DNA of 64,000 bases from assembly GCF_001675165.1 (NCBI RefSeq), contig NZ_LROS01000009.1:28116-92115 (forward strand), in the 5' to 3' direction. This document shows positions 1 to 9,228 of the stretch, piece after piece. The notes under the pieces are model-generated. The model was not told the DNA's origin. It saw only the letters and a program-made list of their open reading frames with translations, and ran no database searches. The position numbers and the translations under genes are program-made. How positions within the stretch are numbered: position 1 is the first letter of the stretch; each line of letters begins with the position of its first letter. Origin of the DNA: Clostridium ragsdalei P11. Lineage in GTDB: Bacteria; Bacillota; Clostridia; Clostridiales; Clostridiaceae.

Positions 1-654
1 ATCTTCTAGCGGATGTGCAAAATCATACATAGGATATATGCACCATTTATCTCCTGTATTGTGATGTGGGGCATGTGCTATACGATATATAATTGGATCT
101 CTCATATTTATGTTAGGAGAAGTCACATCAATTTTAGCTCTTAAAACCTTTTCTCCGTCTTTAAATTCTCCATTTTTCATTCTTTCAAATAATTCAAGAT
201 TTTCTTCTACAGTTCTATTTCTATAAGGACTTTCCTTTCCAGGTTTAGTTAAAGTACCCCTGTATTCTCTTATTTCATCTGGAGTCAAATCGCACACAAA
301 AGCCTTACCTTTTTTTATTAAAAGTAATGCTCTTTTATACATTTCATCAAAATAACTGGAGGCAAAGTGCAATTCATCCCAGTCATATCCAAGCCATTTT
401 ACATCTTCTTTTATTGACTCTACATATTCCGTATCCTCTTTTGAAGGATTAGTATCATCAAATCTTAAATTAGTTCTTCCACCAAATTCATCTGCCAATC
501 CAAAATTTAAAACTATTGACTTTGCATGGCCTATATGTAAATATCCATTAGGTTCTGGAGGAAACCTTGTTATTATTTTTTTATACTTTCCTGACTTCAT
601 GTCTTCTTCTACTATGTTTTTAATAAAATTTGATGAACTCTTGCTTTCTTCCAT
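1..654 (-). CDS. glnS: glutaminyl-tRNA synthetase, N-terminal part (cut by window edge)
   Basis: This is a class I aminoacyl-tRNA synthetase that charges tRNA-Gln in the cytoplasm. Reading from the ATG at 654, the protein shows [16 protein letters not shown], with the class I HIGH signature at residues 40-43, followed by the GlnRS/GluRS-type stretch [14 protein letters not shown]. The [14 protein letters not shown] form is typical of GlnRS rather than GluRS. Only the first 218 codons are in the window; the KMSKS loop and anticodon-binding domains lie beyond position 1. I see no T-box leader upstream; the upstream space holds a different structured element. Identity is very likely. Confidence 0.93.
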   Translation of the reverse strand, partial: MEESKSSSNFIKNIVEEDMKSGKYKKIITRFPPEPNGYLHIGHAKSIVLNFGLADEFGGRTNLRFDDTNPSKEDTEYVESIKEDVKWLGYDWDELHFASSYFDEMYKRALLLIKKGKAFVCDLTPDEIREYRGTLTKPGKESPYRNRTVEENLELFERMKNGEFKDGEKVLRAKIDVTSPNINMRDPIIYRIAHAPHHNTGDKWCIYPMYDFAHPLED

Positions 655-690
655 AAGTTAACCATCCTTTTCTAAAACTTATTTATCTGA

Positions 691-812
691 TGGATACCTA
701 CTGTAACACTCCCACTTTTATCAAAATGGGAGATAACAGTAGCTACGCCCCTAGATAATTCATCTAAACTTAGTGGGAGAAACAATCTCCCACTAAGTAA
801 GATTCATTGATA
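691..812 (+). ncRNA. candidate structured RNA element, copy A
   Basis: Between glnS and the yidC-like gene lies a sequence that folds like a second copy at 12661. The outer stem is CTACTGT (698-704) with ACAGTAG (736-742). The inner stem is CTCCCA...TGGGAG (709-732). A linker CTACGCCCCTAGATAA follows, then a perfect 13-bp hairpin (768-780 with 786-798). Copy B has the same order, the linker CTACGTCCCTGGATAA, and different but still complementary stem bases. Compensatory change argues for an RNA. Its class is not certain: the right end or omega-RNA of an IS605/TnpB-type element is a possibility, but no tnpB is nearby. The strand is inferred from the linker sequence only. Confidence 0.5.
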
Positions 813-873
813 TGTACATCAGAGTGGTAATCGTTACCTGACCAAATCATGATTTGGATTCTCTGATTGAAAG

Positions 874-904
874 AAAAGGCATTTTTTATAAGTAAATGCC
901 TTTT
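874..904 (-). terminator. terminator hairpin after the yidC-like gene
   Basis: AAAAGGCATTT pairs with AAATGCCTTTT just downstream (minus-strand sense) of the YidC stop at 913, giving a stem followed by U-rich sequence. It would end the transcript of the two minus-strand genes at 913-1831. Confidence 0.6.
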
Positions 905-912
905 CCAAATAT

Positions 913-1554
913 CTATACAAATTGCTTGTTTTTAATATACACTCTAAAGGCTATCTCTTCTACAAGTGAAAAAATACTAGATGTTATAAAATACAATCCA
1001 AGTACTATTGGAGCTTTAATTGTTATTAAAAGTCCAATTACTCCAGGAAGTATTGCTGACATCTTATTGTACTGCACTTCCTTATAGACTTTAAAATAAT
1101 CTATAGAATTTACTAGGCCAGGCAGCATTGAAATGATCGAATACACTATAGGAACTATAAAATAACTATCGCTTAATTTTATTGAAGATACCCAAGGTAT
1201 AAGCACTGTACCTGAAATTACAGGCATGTTTATAATGGTTTTATAAAGCCCCCCTATTATAGGAAACTGAATAATTGTAAGTAAACATCCCATCATACTT
1301 TTTAAATTATCCTTATAACAGTTTTGTATTTCCTTTTCCATCTTAAGCTTATCATTTTTATACCTAATTTTTATGTCTTCCATCTTTTTAGCAACTTTCT
1401 GCTGCTTTAAAATGCTGAACCTTTGTTTCATAGACATAGGCATCAAAAGTACCTTTATAATTAAAGTGAGAACAACAACTGCAATACCCCAATCTCCTGT
1501 AAAATTAAATACGTGATTGAGCAAAGCACCCAGTAAATTAAAAATAATGTTCAT
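913..1554 (-). CDS. YidC/Oxa1-family membrane protein insertase (short paralog)
   Basis: Predicted inner-membrane insertase that helps proteins fold into the membrane. The 213 residues begin with a hydrophobic segment, then the family-typical cytoplasmic hairpin MKQRFSILKQQKVAKKMEDI (about residues 42-61) and a charged helix. Three to four further membrane segments carry features such as GGLYKTIINMP. No lipobox or signal peptide is obvious; the length fits short Gram-positive YidC forms. The start has GGAGAT 7 nt upstream. It lies 31 bp after a small membrane gene and is probably co-transcribed with it. It is not in the usual rnpA-yidC-jag locus, so it is probably an extra copy. The family assignment is firm; the specific client is unknown. 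Confidence 0.85.
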   Translation of the reverse strand: MNIIFNLLGALLNHVFNFTGDWGIAVVVLTLIIKVLLMPMSMKQRFSILKQQKVAKKMEDIKIRYKNDKLKMEKEIQNCYKDNLKSMMGCLLTIIQFPIIGGLYKTIINMPVISGTVLIPWVSSIKLSDSYFIVPIVYSIISMLPGLVNSIDYFKVYKEVQYNKMSAILPGVIGLLITIKAPIVLGLYFITSSIFSLVEEIAFRVYIKNKQFV

Positions 1555-1585
1555 ATAATATCTCCTATCTATAAATTATTATATT

Positions 1586-1831
1586 TTAAAACATTATTTT
1601 TAAATAAGGCTGTGTAAAATATATCCACACTTTATATTTTTCGTAACTCACATACTGTTTTATATATAATTTTTTTGGATAACCCAATGCCCTTAAAACT
1701 ATACATTCTATTAAATTATATCTAATACTTTCTCTTAAGCTTTTATGTACCTGTAAAACACCAGAAAAAACTGCAGTTATACACATAAACAACAGAATAA
1801 AGTAGAAAATATTGAAAAAGTCCATGTTCAT
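1586..1831 (-). CDS. small hypothetical membrane protein upstream of yidC-like gene
   Basis: Function not recognised. The protein (81 residues from the ATG at 1831) has one strongly hydrophobic N-terminal segment (FFNIFYFILLFMCITAVFSG) and a basic C-terminal half rich in Lys and Tyr. An earlier ATG at 1840 directly abuts the AAAGGA ribosome site, so 1831 (9-nt spacing) is the better start. It sits just ahead of the YidC paralog and may be its partner or substrate; that is inference from position only. Confidence 0.5.
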   Translation of the reverse strand: MNMDFFNIFYFILLFMCITAVFSGVLQVHKSLRESIRYNLIECIVLRALGYPKKLYIKQYVSYEKYKVWIYFTQPYLKIMF

Positions 1832-1977
1832 GATAAACATTCCTTTAAAATAAATTATATATCAAATACTTTTATTTGATATTACCATATAATGATTTTA
1901 TATTCAACACAAACCCTTTATTTATGCTAATATAACCATAATATCACAAAAATATTATTTAAAAATAAAAATTTTTG

Positions 1978-2008
1978 TTGTACCTTACCTTACGTCATGT
2001 GTTACAAT
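1978..2008 (+). promoter_or_regulatory. MerR-type promoter with 19-bp spacer
   Basis: A -35-like TTGTAC (1978-1983) and a -10 TACAAT (2003-2008) are separated by 19 bp, the lengthened spacing that MerR-family activators untwist. The spacer holds the repeat-like TACCTTACCTTACGTCATGTGTTAC. It lies 24 bp before the MerR-domain gene, which suggests autoregulation. Confidence 0.5.
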
Positions 2009-2031
2009 AATTTAGGCAGAGGTGATAAATA

Positions 2032-3231
2032 ATGACTTCCCATAAATCAGAACTAGTAAGTATCGGCAAATTTGCCCAAAAATCAGGTGTTACCTTGAGG
2101 ACTTTAAGGTACTATGACAAAATAGGTCTTTTAAAACCCTGTGCATATACTGAGTCTGGTCACCGATTATATAATGTTGAAGATTTTGGTAAGCTTCAAA
2201 AAATACTTACTCTTAAATTTATAGGTCTTTCACTTGAGGATATATCTAAAATAATGAACTATGATTTAAATCAAGGTGATTTAAAAAGATCTCTCCAAAT
2301 ACAAAAAAAGATAATGAAAGAAAAAATATACCACATTGAAGCTGTAATAAAATCCATAGATGAAGCTGTGCATATGCTTGACAATGACAAGGAACTCAAT
2401 TGGAACAAGTTTATAAACATAATAAGCATAGTAAATACAGATCAAAAGTGGATGGAACAATATGAAAATGCCTCTAATTTAAAAGCCAGAATAAGAATTC
2501 ACGAACTTTTCAGCACCAATAAGCGAGGATGGATGAAATGGTTTTTTAATCAATTAAATATTCCTTCCAAAGCTTCTATTTTGGAACTTGGATGTGGTAA
2601 TGGGGGGTTATGGCAAAAAAATTTGGATAAAATTCCTGAAGGCTGGGACATTACTCTTACTGATTTTTCCCCTGGAATGCTTCAGGATACAAAAAATAAT
2701 TTAGGCATCAATTCAAAAAGATTTACATTTAAAATAGCAGATGTACAAAATATACCTTATGAGGACAATAGTTTTGATGTAGTAATAGCAAATCATGTAT
2801 TATACCATGTAGGTGATGTAGACAAATCCCTTTCAGAGATTTATCGTGTTTTAAAACCTAAGGGCTATTTTTATGCCTCAACTGTAGGTAAAAATCATAT
2901 GAAGGAAATGAGAGAAATCGTTAAAAAATATAACTTTAAAAATATAACTACAGATAGTTTTAATATTACAGAAAGTTTTCAACTTGAAAATGGTCTGTTA
3001 AAACTCTCTAAGTGGTTTAAGAATGTAAAAATGAAAAGATATAGTGATAACTTAAAGCTAACAGCTGCATCTCCTCTCATAGACTACATATTTTCCATGC
3101 CCGGTAATATAAAAACTACATTTGACAAAGATAAACTTGAATCCTTTGCAGAATACTTGCAGTCTGAAATAAGCAAAAATGGGTATATTTATATAACAAA
3201 AGATACTGGTTTTTTTGAAAGTAGGAAATAG
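2032..3231 (+). CDS. MerR-family regulator fused to a SAM-dependent methyltransferase
   Basis: The first ~110 residues are a MerR winged helix and coiled coil (IGKFAQKSGVTLRTLRYYDK, then GHRLY). From about residue 180 a class I methyltransferase fold follows, with the SAM-binding motif ILELGCGNGGLW, an acidic TLTDFSPGM loop and the post-motif DVVIANHVLYHV. Such fusions exist in clostridia and bacilli as stand-alone regulators; the substrate of the methyltransferase half is not known. The start has GAGGTGAT upstream, and the promoter is MerR-like with a 19-bp spacer. It precedes two sugar-aminotransferase genes on the same strand by 72 bp, so it may regulate them. Domain calls are firm; the effector is unknown. 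Confidence 0.85.
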   Translation: MTSHKSELVSIGKFAQKSGVTLRTLRYYDKIGLLKPCAYTESGHRLYNVEDFGKLQKILTLKFIGLSLEDISKIMNYDLNQGDLKRSLQIQKKIMKEKIYHIEAVIKSIDEAVHMLDNDKELNWNKFINIISIVNTDQKWMEQYENASNLKARIRIHELFSTNKRGWMKWFFNQLNIPSKASILELGCGNGGLWQKNLDKIPEGWDITLTDFSPGMLQDTKNNLGINSKRFTFKIADVQNIPYEDNSFDVVIANHVLYHVGDVDKSLSEIYRVLKPKGYFYASTVGKNHMKEMREIVKKYNFKNITTDSFNITESFQLENGLLKLSKWFKNVKMKRYSDNLKLTAASPLIDYIFSMPGNIKTTFDKDKLESFAEYLQSEISKNGYIYITKDTGFFESRK

Positions 3232-3303
3232 TTTTATACATCAACCTACAATCTAAAAATTTATATAATAAACAACGAAACGAAATGAAAGGATTGATTA
3301 TAA

Positions 3304-4482
3304 ATGAATAAAAAAATACCATTCTCACCACCAGATATAGGTGAAGACGAAATAAATGCAGTTGTAGAAGTTTTAAAATCAGGATGGATTACTACAGGTC
3401 CAAAATGTGCTGAATTTGAAAAAAAGATTGCTGAATATTGTAATAGTGATAAAGCACTGGCTGTAAATAGTAATTCTGCTGGACTAGAACTTGTATTGAA
3501 GGAATTTGACATAAAAGCAGGAGATGAAGTCATAACTACTCCTTATACTTATACTGCAACAGCAAGTGCAGCGATACGCAGAGGAATAAAACCAAAGTTA
3601 GTAGATATAGAAAAAGATTCTTTCTTAATTGATTTAGAAAAATTGGCAGATGCTATAACACCTAAGACAAAAGCTATATATACAGTAGATGTTGCAGGAG
3701 TACCTATAGATTATGATGCTGTTCGCAAAATATTAAAGGATAAAAATCGTGAGGATATAATTTTTGTATCGGATTCCGCTCACTCTTTTGGTGCAAAATA
3801 CAAAGGCAAAAGAGTTGGTTCTCAAGCTGATTTCCATGTTTTCTCCTTTCATGCAGTAAAAAACTTTACTACTGCTGAAGGTGGTGCAATAACATTTAAC
3901 GAGAATGATAAATTTGGTAAAAAAGACTTATATAAGGATTTTAAGTTGGAATCCCTACATGGTCAATCAAAAGATGCTCTTTCCAAAATGCAGGCAGGTG
4001 CATGGAAATATGATATAGTCACAGATGGGGGTAAATGCAATTTAACTGATATATCTGCAGCTATAGGTTTGGCGCAATTTCCAAGATATGAAGAAATGCT
4101 AAAAAAACGTAAAGCTATATTTGATTTATATACTAAATTTTTAAGTGAAAAAGATTGGGCTATAATCCCATTTAAGAAAGATGCTATACGTGAAACTTCA
4201 TACCACTTATATCTTCTTCGCATAAAAAACTTTAGTGAAGATCAAAGAAATGAAGTAATAAAATCCCTTGCGGCAAAAGATATAGCTACTAATGTCCACT
4301 ATACTCCTTTGCCTATGTTTACACTTTACAAAAATTTAGGTTACGATATAAAGGATTATCCAAATGCATATAATCACTATGCAAATGAAATTTCTGTACC
4401 AGTTTATTCTCTTCTTAAATTAGAAGATGCCGAATATGTCGTTAAAGAATTAATTTCTGCTGTAGAAAAAGTAATGAAATAA
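3304..4482 (+). CDS. DegT/DnrJ/EryC1/StrS-family aminotransferase (first of tandem pair)
   Basis: PLP-dependent sugar aminotransferase family, which transfers an amino group to a keto-sugar nucleotide in surface polysaccharide or antibiotic-sugar synthesis. The 392 residues start with the family opening IPFSPPDIGEDEINAV and GWITTGP. They contain the SNSAGLELVL cofactor region, DSAHSFGA for the PLP ring Asp, and the FHAVKNFTTAEGG loop with the Schiff-base Lys. It resembles the PseC/ArnB type (UDP-4-amino sugars). A second family member starts 21 bp downstream. No sugar dehydratase or glycosyltransferase is next to it, so the substrate cannot be deduced. Start supported by AAAGGATTGATTATAA-ATG. 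Confidence 0.85.
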   Translation: MNKKIPFSPPDIGEDEINAVVEVLKSGWITTGPKCAEFEKKIAEYCNSDKALAVNSNSAGLELVLKEFDIKAGDEVITTPYTYTATASAAIRRGIKPKLVDIEKDSFLIDLEKLADAITPKTKAIYTVDVAGVPIDYDAVRKILKDKNREDIIFVSDSAHSFGAKYKGKRVGSQADFHVFSFHAVKNFTTAEGGAITFNENDKFGKKDLYKDFKLESLHGQSKDALSKMQAGAWKYDIVTDGGKCNLTDISAAIGLAQFPRYEEMLKKRKAIFDLYTKFLSEKDWAIIPFKKDAIRETSYHLYLLRIKNFSEDQRNEVIKSLAAKDIATNVHYTPLPMFTLYKNLGYDIKDYPNAYNHYANEISVPVYSLLKLEDAEYVVKELISAVEKVMK

Positions 4483-4502
4483 ATTGAAAGAGAGGACAAA
4501 AA

Positions 4503-5624
4503 ATGAAAGTTAATTTTTTTACACCTACAAGAGAATACTTAGAAAAGAAAGAGGAATTTAATAAGGCTATATCAGCTGTACTTGAAAGTGGAAGTTTTAT
4601 ATTTGGACCTCAAGTATCAGAACTTGAAGAAGAAATAAAAAAATATACAGGTGCCAAACATGCCATAGCTGTAGCTTCTGGAACAGATGCACTTTTAGTT
4701 GCTTCCCATGCACTTGGATTTAAAGATGGAGATGAAATTATAACTTCCCCTTTTACATTTTTAGCTTCAACTTCTTGTATAGCTAAATTAAATGCAAAAC
4801 CAGTTTTTGTTGATGTAGATGAAGATACTTTTAATCTAGATGCAAATAAAATAGAAGAAAAAATAACTTCAAAAACTGCAAGTATATTACCAATACATCT
4901 TTTTTCACAGATGGCAGATATGGATAAAATAATGGATATAGCATCCAAGCATAATTTAAGCGTTTTAGAAGATGCTGCAGAAGCTTTTGGTATGCAGTGG
5001 GGAGGTTCCTCAAGTGAATACAAACATTCTGGTACTATAGGAGATATTGGTATTTACTCATTTTTCCCAACAAAAACGCTAGGTGGTTATGGCGATGGAG
5101 GCATGATAGTAACTAATAATGACAAGTTAGCTGAAACTGCTAAAATGCTTAGAGTACATGGTGCTTCTAAGAAATATCATTATGACTATATAGGATATAA
5201 TTCAAGACTTGATTCTATTCAAGCTGCTGTACTTTTAGTTAAGCTAAAGTATATAGACAATGCACTTAAACAAAGACAAAAGGTAGCTGATTGGTACAAA
5301 GAAAGACTTGCTGATTGTGACTATATAAAACTTCCTACAGTTAAAGGAAATCAAAAACCAGTATATTATGCATTTAATACATTAGTAGAAAAAAGAGATG
5401 AACTTGCTGCATACTTAAAGGAAAATGAAATTGGAACTAGCATTTATTATCCAATCCCTCTTCATCTTCAAAAATGCTTTGATTATTTAGGCTATAAAAA
5501 GGGTGATTTCCCTGTAGCTGAAAAACTTTCAACTAAAGTTTTAGCTCTTCCTATATACCCTGAAATAACTGAAGATGAAGTTAACTTTGTGTGCGAAACC
5601 ATTAAAAAATTCTATACAAAGTAA
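4503..5624 (+). CDS. DegT/DnrJ/EryC1/StrS-family aminotransferase (second of tandem pair)
   Basis: Also a PLP-dependent sugar aminotransferase, of a different subfamily from its neighbour, closer to the dTDP-3-amino-sugar (DesV/FdtB-like) group. Seen are the opening EYLEKKEEFNKAI, the SGTDALLVASHAL cofactor segment, EDAAEAFGMQW, and the active-site Lys in FFPTKTLGGYGDGG. Length 373 aa is normal. The AGAGAGGAC ribosome site fits the ATG at 4503. It is co-transcribed with the upstream gene (21-bp gap) and followed by a strong hairpin. Having two different members in a two-gene operon is unusual and suggests a two-step transamination or a heteromeric enzyme, but this is inference. Confidence 0.85.
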   Translation: MKVNFFTPTREYLEKKEEFNKAISAVLESGSFIFGPQVSELEEEIKKYTGAKHAIAVASGTDALLVASHALGFKDGDEIITSPFTFLASTSCIAKLNAKPVFVDVDEDTFNLDANKIEEKITSKTASILPIHLFSQMADMDKIMDIASKHNLSVLEDAAEAFGMQWGGSSSEYKHSGTIGDIGIYSFFPTKTLGGYGDGGMIVTNNDKLAETAKMLRVHGASKKYHYDYIGYNSRLDSIQAAVLLVKLKYIDNALKQRQKVADWYKERLADCDYIKLPTVKGNQKPVYYAFNTLVEKRDELAAYLKENEIGTSIYYPIPLHLQKCFDYLGYKKGDFPVAEKLSTKVLALPIYPEITEDEVNFVCETIKKFYTK

Positions 5625-5636
5625 CATTATACAAAA

Positions 5637-5668
5637 AGCAGTATTTAGTTTTTACACTAAGTACTGCT
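5637..5668. terminator. bidirectional terminator hairpin
   Basis: AGCAGTATTTAG (5637-5648) pairs with CTAAGTACTGCT (5657-5668) around an 8-nt loop, with A- and T-rich flanks. It lies between the converging aminotransferase and arginase-like genes and can serve both. Confidence 0.75.
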
Positions 5669-5688
5669 TTACAAAATTAAACACATTT

Positions 5689-6384
5689 TCAAAGCATTAT
5701 ATATATTTTATCTGAGAGTGTAAGCTCTCCAGGATTCCAACACCTTTTAGGACATTTCATAATCTTGTATGACATATGCAAATCATTTATGAACTTATAA
5801 AATTCATTATCAAGCCAGGGAGGAGTCCAGCTTCCCGACCTACATATGTGAATGACATTTATGTTCTTATTCACTAAATGATCCACCTTAGGATATTTTA
5901 TAGAAAACGATTTATTTATTTCCTCAAATTCACTTTTTTCTTCATAAGTATAAGGACTATAAACTATACTTGCCTTTTTTATAATACTGTTTTTTAAAAG
6001 TTTTCCAAGCCAATTGGCACAATTCAATTCAAAATCAAGTGACTTCATTCCACCATAACCCAAATCAGAATGTGCATCAAAATTTATAACTTCATCACAA
6101 TTATTGTTTTGAGCTATGAAATAAGAAAACTTATGGGAGTCAGATACATATACCTTAGCTTTACTTTCTATGGAAAAACATTGTTTTATTTTACTCCAAA
6201 AGCCTTTCAGTTCATTACCGGTTCTAACTGTTTTTTCAATGTTTTCTCCCATTTGCCTATTTTTAAAATATCTCCTATACCACAATATAATATTTGTTCT
6301 CTTATTCTCAATATAAGAGCCGCACCATTCCTTTCTTACAGGAATAAAATAATCCCAATCAATGCTGAGAAGATTTTTTTTCAT
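5689..6384 (-). CDS. UPF0489/arginase-fold-like hypothetical protein
   Basis: Not a characterised protein. The 231-residue product opens with LLSIDWDYFIP and has a central VINFDAHSDLGYGG, which looks like the metal-binding DAHxD motif of the arginase/deacetylase fold. It ends with SWTPPWLDNEFY and a Cys/Pro-rich KCPKRCWNPGE. These traits recall UPF0489-type proteins; an enzyme acting on a ureido or amide substrate is possible but unproven. An upstream GTG at 6399 is in frame, but GAGGTG overlaps it and sits 7 nt before the ATG at 6384, so I prefer the latter. It is a single gene between two convergent or unrelated neighbours. Confidence 0.55.
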   Translation of the reverse strand: MKKNLLSIDWDYFIPVRKEWCGSYIENKRTNIILWYRRYFKNRQMGENIEKTVRTGNELKGFWSKIKQCFSIESKAKVYVSDSHKFSYFIAQNNNCDEVINFDAHSDLGYGGMKSLDFELNCANWLGKLLKNSIIKKASIVYSPYTYEEKSEFEEINKSFSIKYPKVDHLVNKNINVIHICRSGSWTPPWLDNEFYKFINDLHMSYKIMKCPKRCWNPGELTLSDKIYIML

Positions 6385-6450
6385 AGCAACACACCTCACA
6401 TATAACTATAATGTTACACCTCCAGCATGAATTTTTAAACCTTTGAAATA

Positions 6451-7669
6451 CTAATTTTTAACATAAGACATCCACATATTTCTTATATTTTTATAATATT
6501 CATCCTTAGTAATATTATAAAGTACATTCATTTCTTCAATGTGAATGCAGTGATAAAAGTCAGAACTACTAGGAGGTCCATTTTTTATAATGTGATATAA
6601 ATCATAGGATGTGAAGTTCCCTATATCATAATAAGGCAGTATATATTTTAAGCTTAGAAGTCCTTTATTCCAGTATCTTTTAGCCACGTTAGAATAATAT
6701 ATATTTTGAGGACAGTGTACACTGCTCCAATCATATAAACCTATCAATGTAAATATATACCCGTTTAATGTATAGGTAGATGTTTTTCCCACATACTGCT
6801 GAAAAAATATCTTGTCTTCAAGGCTTTTATCTAAAGCACCTAGATTATCCATAACACCACCTTCTGAAACAGGCGTTAAAAGATATTTAAGCACTCTCTG
6901 CCCTGCATTTATATACTTTGAATTTTTAGTTAAATGATAGGCTCTAGTAAATACACTAAGTGCCTGACCCTGGGACATACTTGAAGCCCATCCTTCATTT
7001 AAGCATTCATAATATCCAAATTTGAACTCATATCTTAGAGATCCATCCTTTTTTATACTCTTTATTAAAAAATTCGCTGTATTTAAAAATTTATCTTTAT
7101 TAGCTCCAGTATCCATATACCCATCATATAAATAAAGTGCATATTGGCATATAGTAACTGCATTGTAATAAAATTTGCCATTGTATTTTACCATAGGTAT
7201 GCCGTTTTTATCATATTTAAAACTAGGAGACTCAATATAAGCCCAATCTGGCTGATAATTAAAATACTTTTTTACAGGATTATATTCCCCATATAATGTG
7301 TAATTACACTTATTGCTTTTATAATAATCCACACCATTTTTGCCAATATTCAGATACTCGGAGAGGAAAGAATACTTATTCAAAACAGGCACTTTTCTCT
7401 CTGCCAGCAGCTTACATATTTTTGCTTCATTTATAATACTTTTAGGCATATTCTTATTTTCTAAAACTGTATTATATCCTTCTATAGCTTTTGAATACTT
7501 TTTTTGATTTTGCAATCTTCTGCTATTTTTTAGTATGTTTTTCGCTTCATTTTCAGATACTTCACCCACTTTTAAAAGCCTTTGCTGCTCCAGTAAACAC
7601 AATTATGTTAATAACCAAAATTATAACTGTACATATTATCTTTGTAATTATATTTTTCTTAAATTTCAT
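6451..7669 (-). pseudogene. D-glucuronyl C5-epimerase-like secreted protein, frameshifted near the signal peptide
   Basis: The long frame (6451-7602) encodes a C-terminal glucuronyl-C5-epimerase domain, with conserved EGWASSMSQGQALSVF, a run of alpha/alpha-barrel helices and a final SYDLYHI segment. The first ~70 residues look like a helical repeat. Its apparent ATG at 7602 has no ribosome site. Upstream, AAGGAGAAAAT-ATG at 7669 begins a perfect signal peptide (basic start, ~20 hydrophobic residues, then AAKAF) in another frame, ending at TGA 7562-7564. The two frames join at TTTTAAAA; loss of one A would restore AKAFKVGEVSEN. So this is one secreted protein with a one-base shift, a sequencing error, or a shifty site. 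Function in modifying a uronic-acid polymer is inferred. Confidence 0.7.
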
Positions 7670-7790
7670 ATTTTCTCCTTTTATGACTTTCAAATAATAT
7701 TAACCTATTATAACTTCTAATATTATTTTCTAATACATAAAAATATATTCTACACTTTAATCATCGCTTTCCCATTTTATATATATAAAA

Positions 7791-8918
7791 TCAATAATAT
7801 GGAATTACCTTATTTCTACCTGTATGCTTTGCTTCATATAGAGCGATATCTGCACTTTTTATAATTTGTTTAACATTATTTACAATATCAGGATAAGTTG
7901 TAACCCCAATAGATACAGAAATATTAATTTTTTTACCTATGGATAGTATAAACTCATGCTTTTCTATTGCTTTCCTTATTCGTTCACCAATTTCTATAGC
8001 TTGTCTATTAGGACAGTCTATTAATAATATTGAAAACTCTTCTCCACCGTTTCTTGAAATTATATCAAAAGATCTGCATACTGTTTTGAGTATTAAAGCA
8101 ATTTGTTTTAGCACTTCATCCCCTGAAGGATGACCATATGTATCATTAATTTTTTTAAACCAATCAATATCTATCATAATAAGTGAAAGCCTTTCTTTTC
8201 TTTCAACTGCCCTTTTAGATAAATCGTTAAACAAGTTGTTGAAATTTCTAACATTATTAAGCCCAGTTAAAAAGTCTCTGCAGGAATCTTCCTTAAACTT
8301 CATAAACAACAAACTTGATTGATTTATATACTCGCAAAGATAATATATTATAAATCCAAATATAATTGTTAAAATTGAATATATAATAAAGGTTTTGTAA
8401 ATTGTACCATTGATTTTTACAGGTGACGATACTATATTCATAAAAAGAAAATGTAAAATCAAACTGCTGCTAATCATGCATATCCATTTTTTTGTTTTCT
8501 GTACACTGCATTTAGAAATAATCCCACAGCTAATACTTATACTTAATATTGTAATTGACATAAGTAATGTTTGATAATTTATTAGCCAAAATACTATTGA
8601 AAAGAAAGAAATTACTACCCCTGTAATAAATGAAGATAAAAAGCCGCCGTTTATTGCTGAAATAAGTATAGCAAAATTTTGAAAATCTACCGGTATGTAA
8701 CCTTTATCTTCCATAATAAAAGGTATCAAAAATCCGCCTAAAACCCCTGAAGTAATTCCATATAACACTCTTGTCCTTACAGGAGACGATGGATTTAATA
8801 AATGTTCCTTATTTTTAAAAAATTGACTCCATATAAAAAGAAATGAAATGAAAAGAAATACACTATTAAGTAAATGTCTTGTAATAAATAAATAATTATT
8901 TATAGGGCAACACCTCAA
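7791..8918 (-). CDS. membrane-bound diguanylate cyclase (GGDEF domain)
   Basis: Makes the second messenger c-di-GMP. The N-terminal ~200 residues hold about six membrane segments resembling a 5TMR-LYT-type sensor (GITSGVLGGFLIPFIM, AINGGFLSSFITG). The GGDEF domain begins at DFLTGLNN (215-222) and has the active-site GGEEF at 291-295. An RSFD inhibitory site sits five residues before it (282-285), so product feedback is expected. No EAL domain is present. The annotated start is TTG at 8918, which overlaps GAGGTG; the true start may be a few codons downstream and is unclear. Monocistronic. The signal sensed is unknown. Confidence 0.88.
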   Translation of the reverse strand: MRCCPINNYLFITRHLLNSVFLFISFLFIWSQFFKNKEHLLNPSSPVRTRVLYGITSGVLGGFLIPFIMEDKGYIPVDFQNFAILISAINGGFLSSFITGVVISFFSIVFWLINYQTLLMSITILSISISCGIISKCSVQKTKKWICMISSSLILHFLFMNIVSSPVKINGTIYKTFIIYSILTIIFGFIIYYLCEYINQSSLLFMKFKEDSCRDFLTGLNNVRNFNNLFNDLSKRAVERKERLSLIMIDIDWFKKINDTYGHPSGDEVLKQIALILKTVCRSFDIISRNGGEEFSILLIDCPNRQAIEIGERIRKAIEKHEFILSIGKKINISVSIGVTTYPDIVNNVKQIIKSADIALYEAKHTGRNKVIPYY

Positions 8919-9228
8919 AACTTGGAAATTCCACCCTGTTTAATAAAGAATATTATAAGAGTATCTTACACATTTTAACTTATTTTTTATATACATTATT
9001 ATTTAGGACGAAATAAATATTTTGTTCTAAAAATGATGATTTTATACTCATTTATTTTAATTTAATTTCATAAATTGAAAATAATTACATACTTTATTCC
9101 ATTTTATTGAAAATAATAACATTACTTTGATATTATTATTATAATAATTGGATTTTACGCAATATTATGTTATAATTTATAATACAAAATATTTATAATG
9201 TACAATTATCTTGAAAAGAGGAAACTAA
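8919..9228. other. AT-rich intergenic region between GGDEF gene and recombinase
   Basis: About 310 bp of very AT-rich sequence between divergent genes. It must hold both promoters; a TATAAT-like motif is near 9173 ahead of the recombinase. I see no conserved repeat, RNA or ORF in it. Confidence 0.4.

Noticed and set aside
655..912. T-box or other riboswitch leader for glnS
   Set aside because: No T-box sequence or specifier loop is visible on the minus strand, and the structure seen matches the unrelated element at 12661 in plus orientation.
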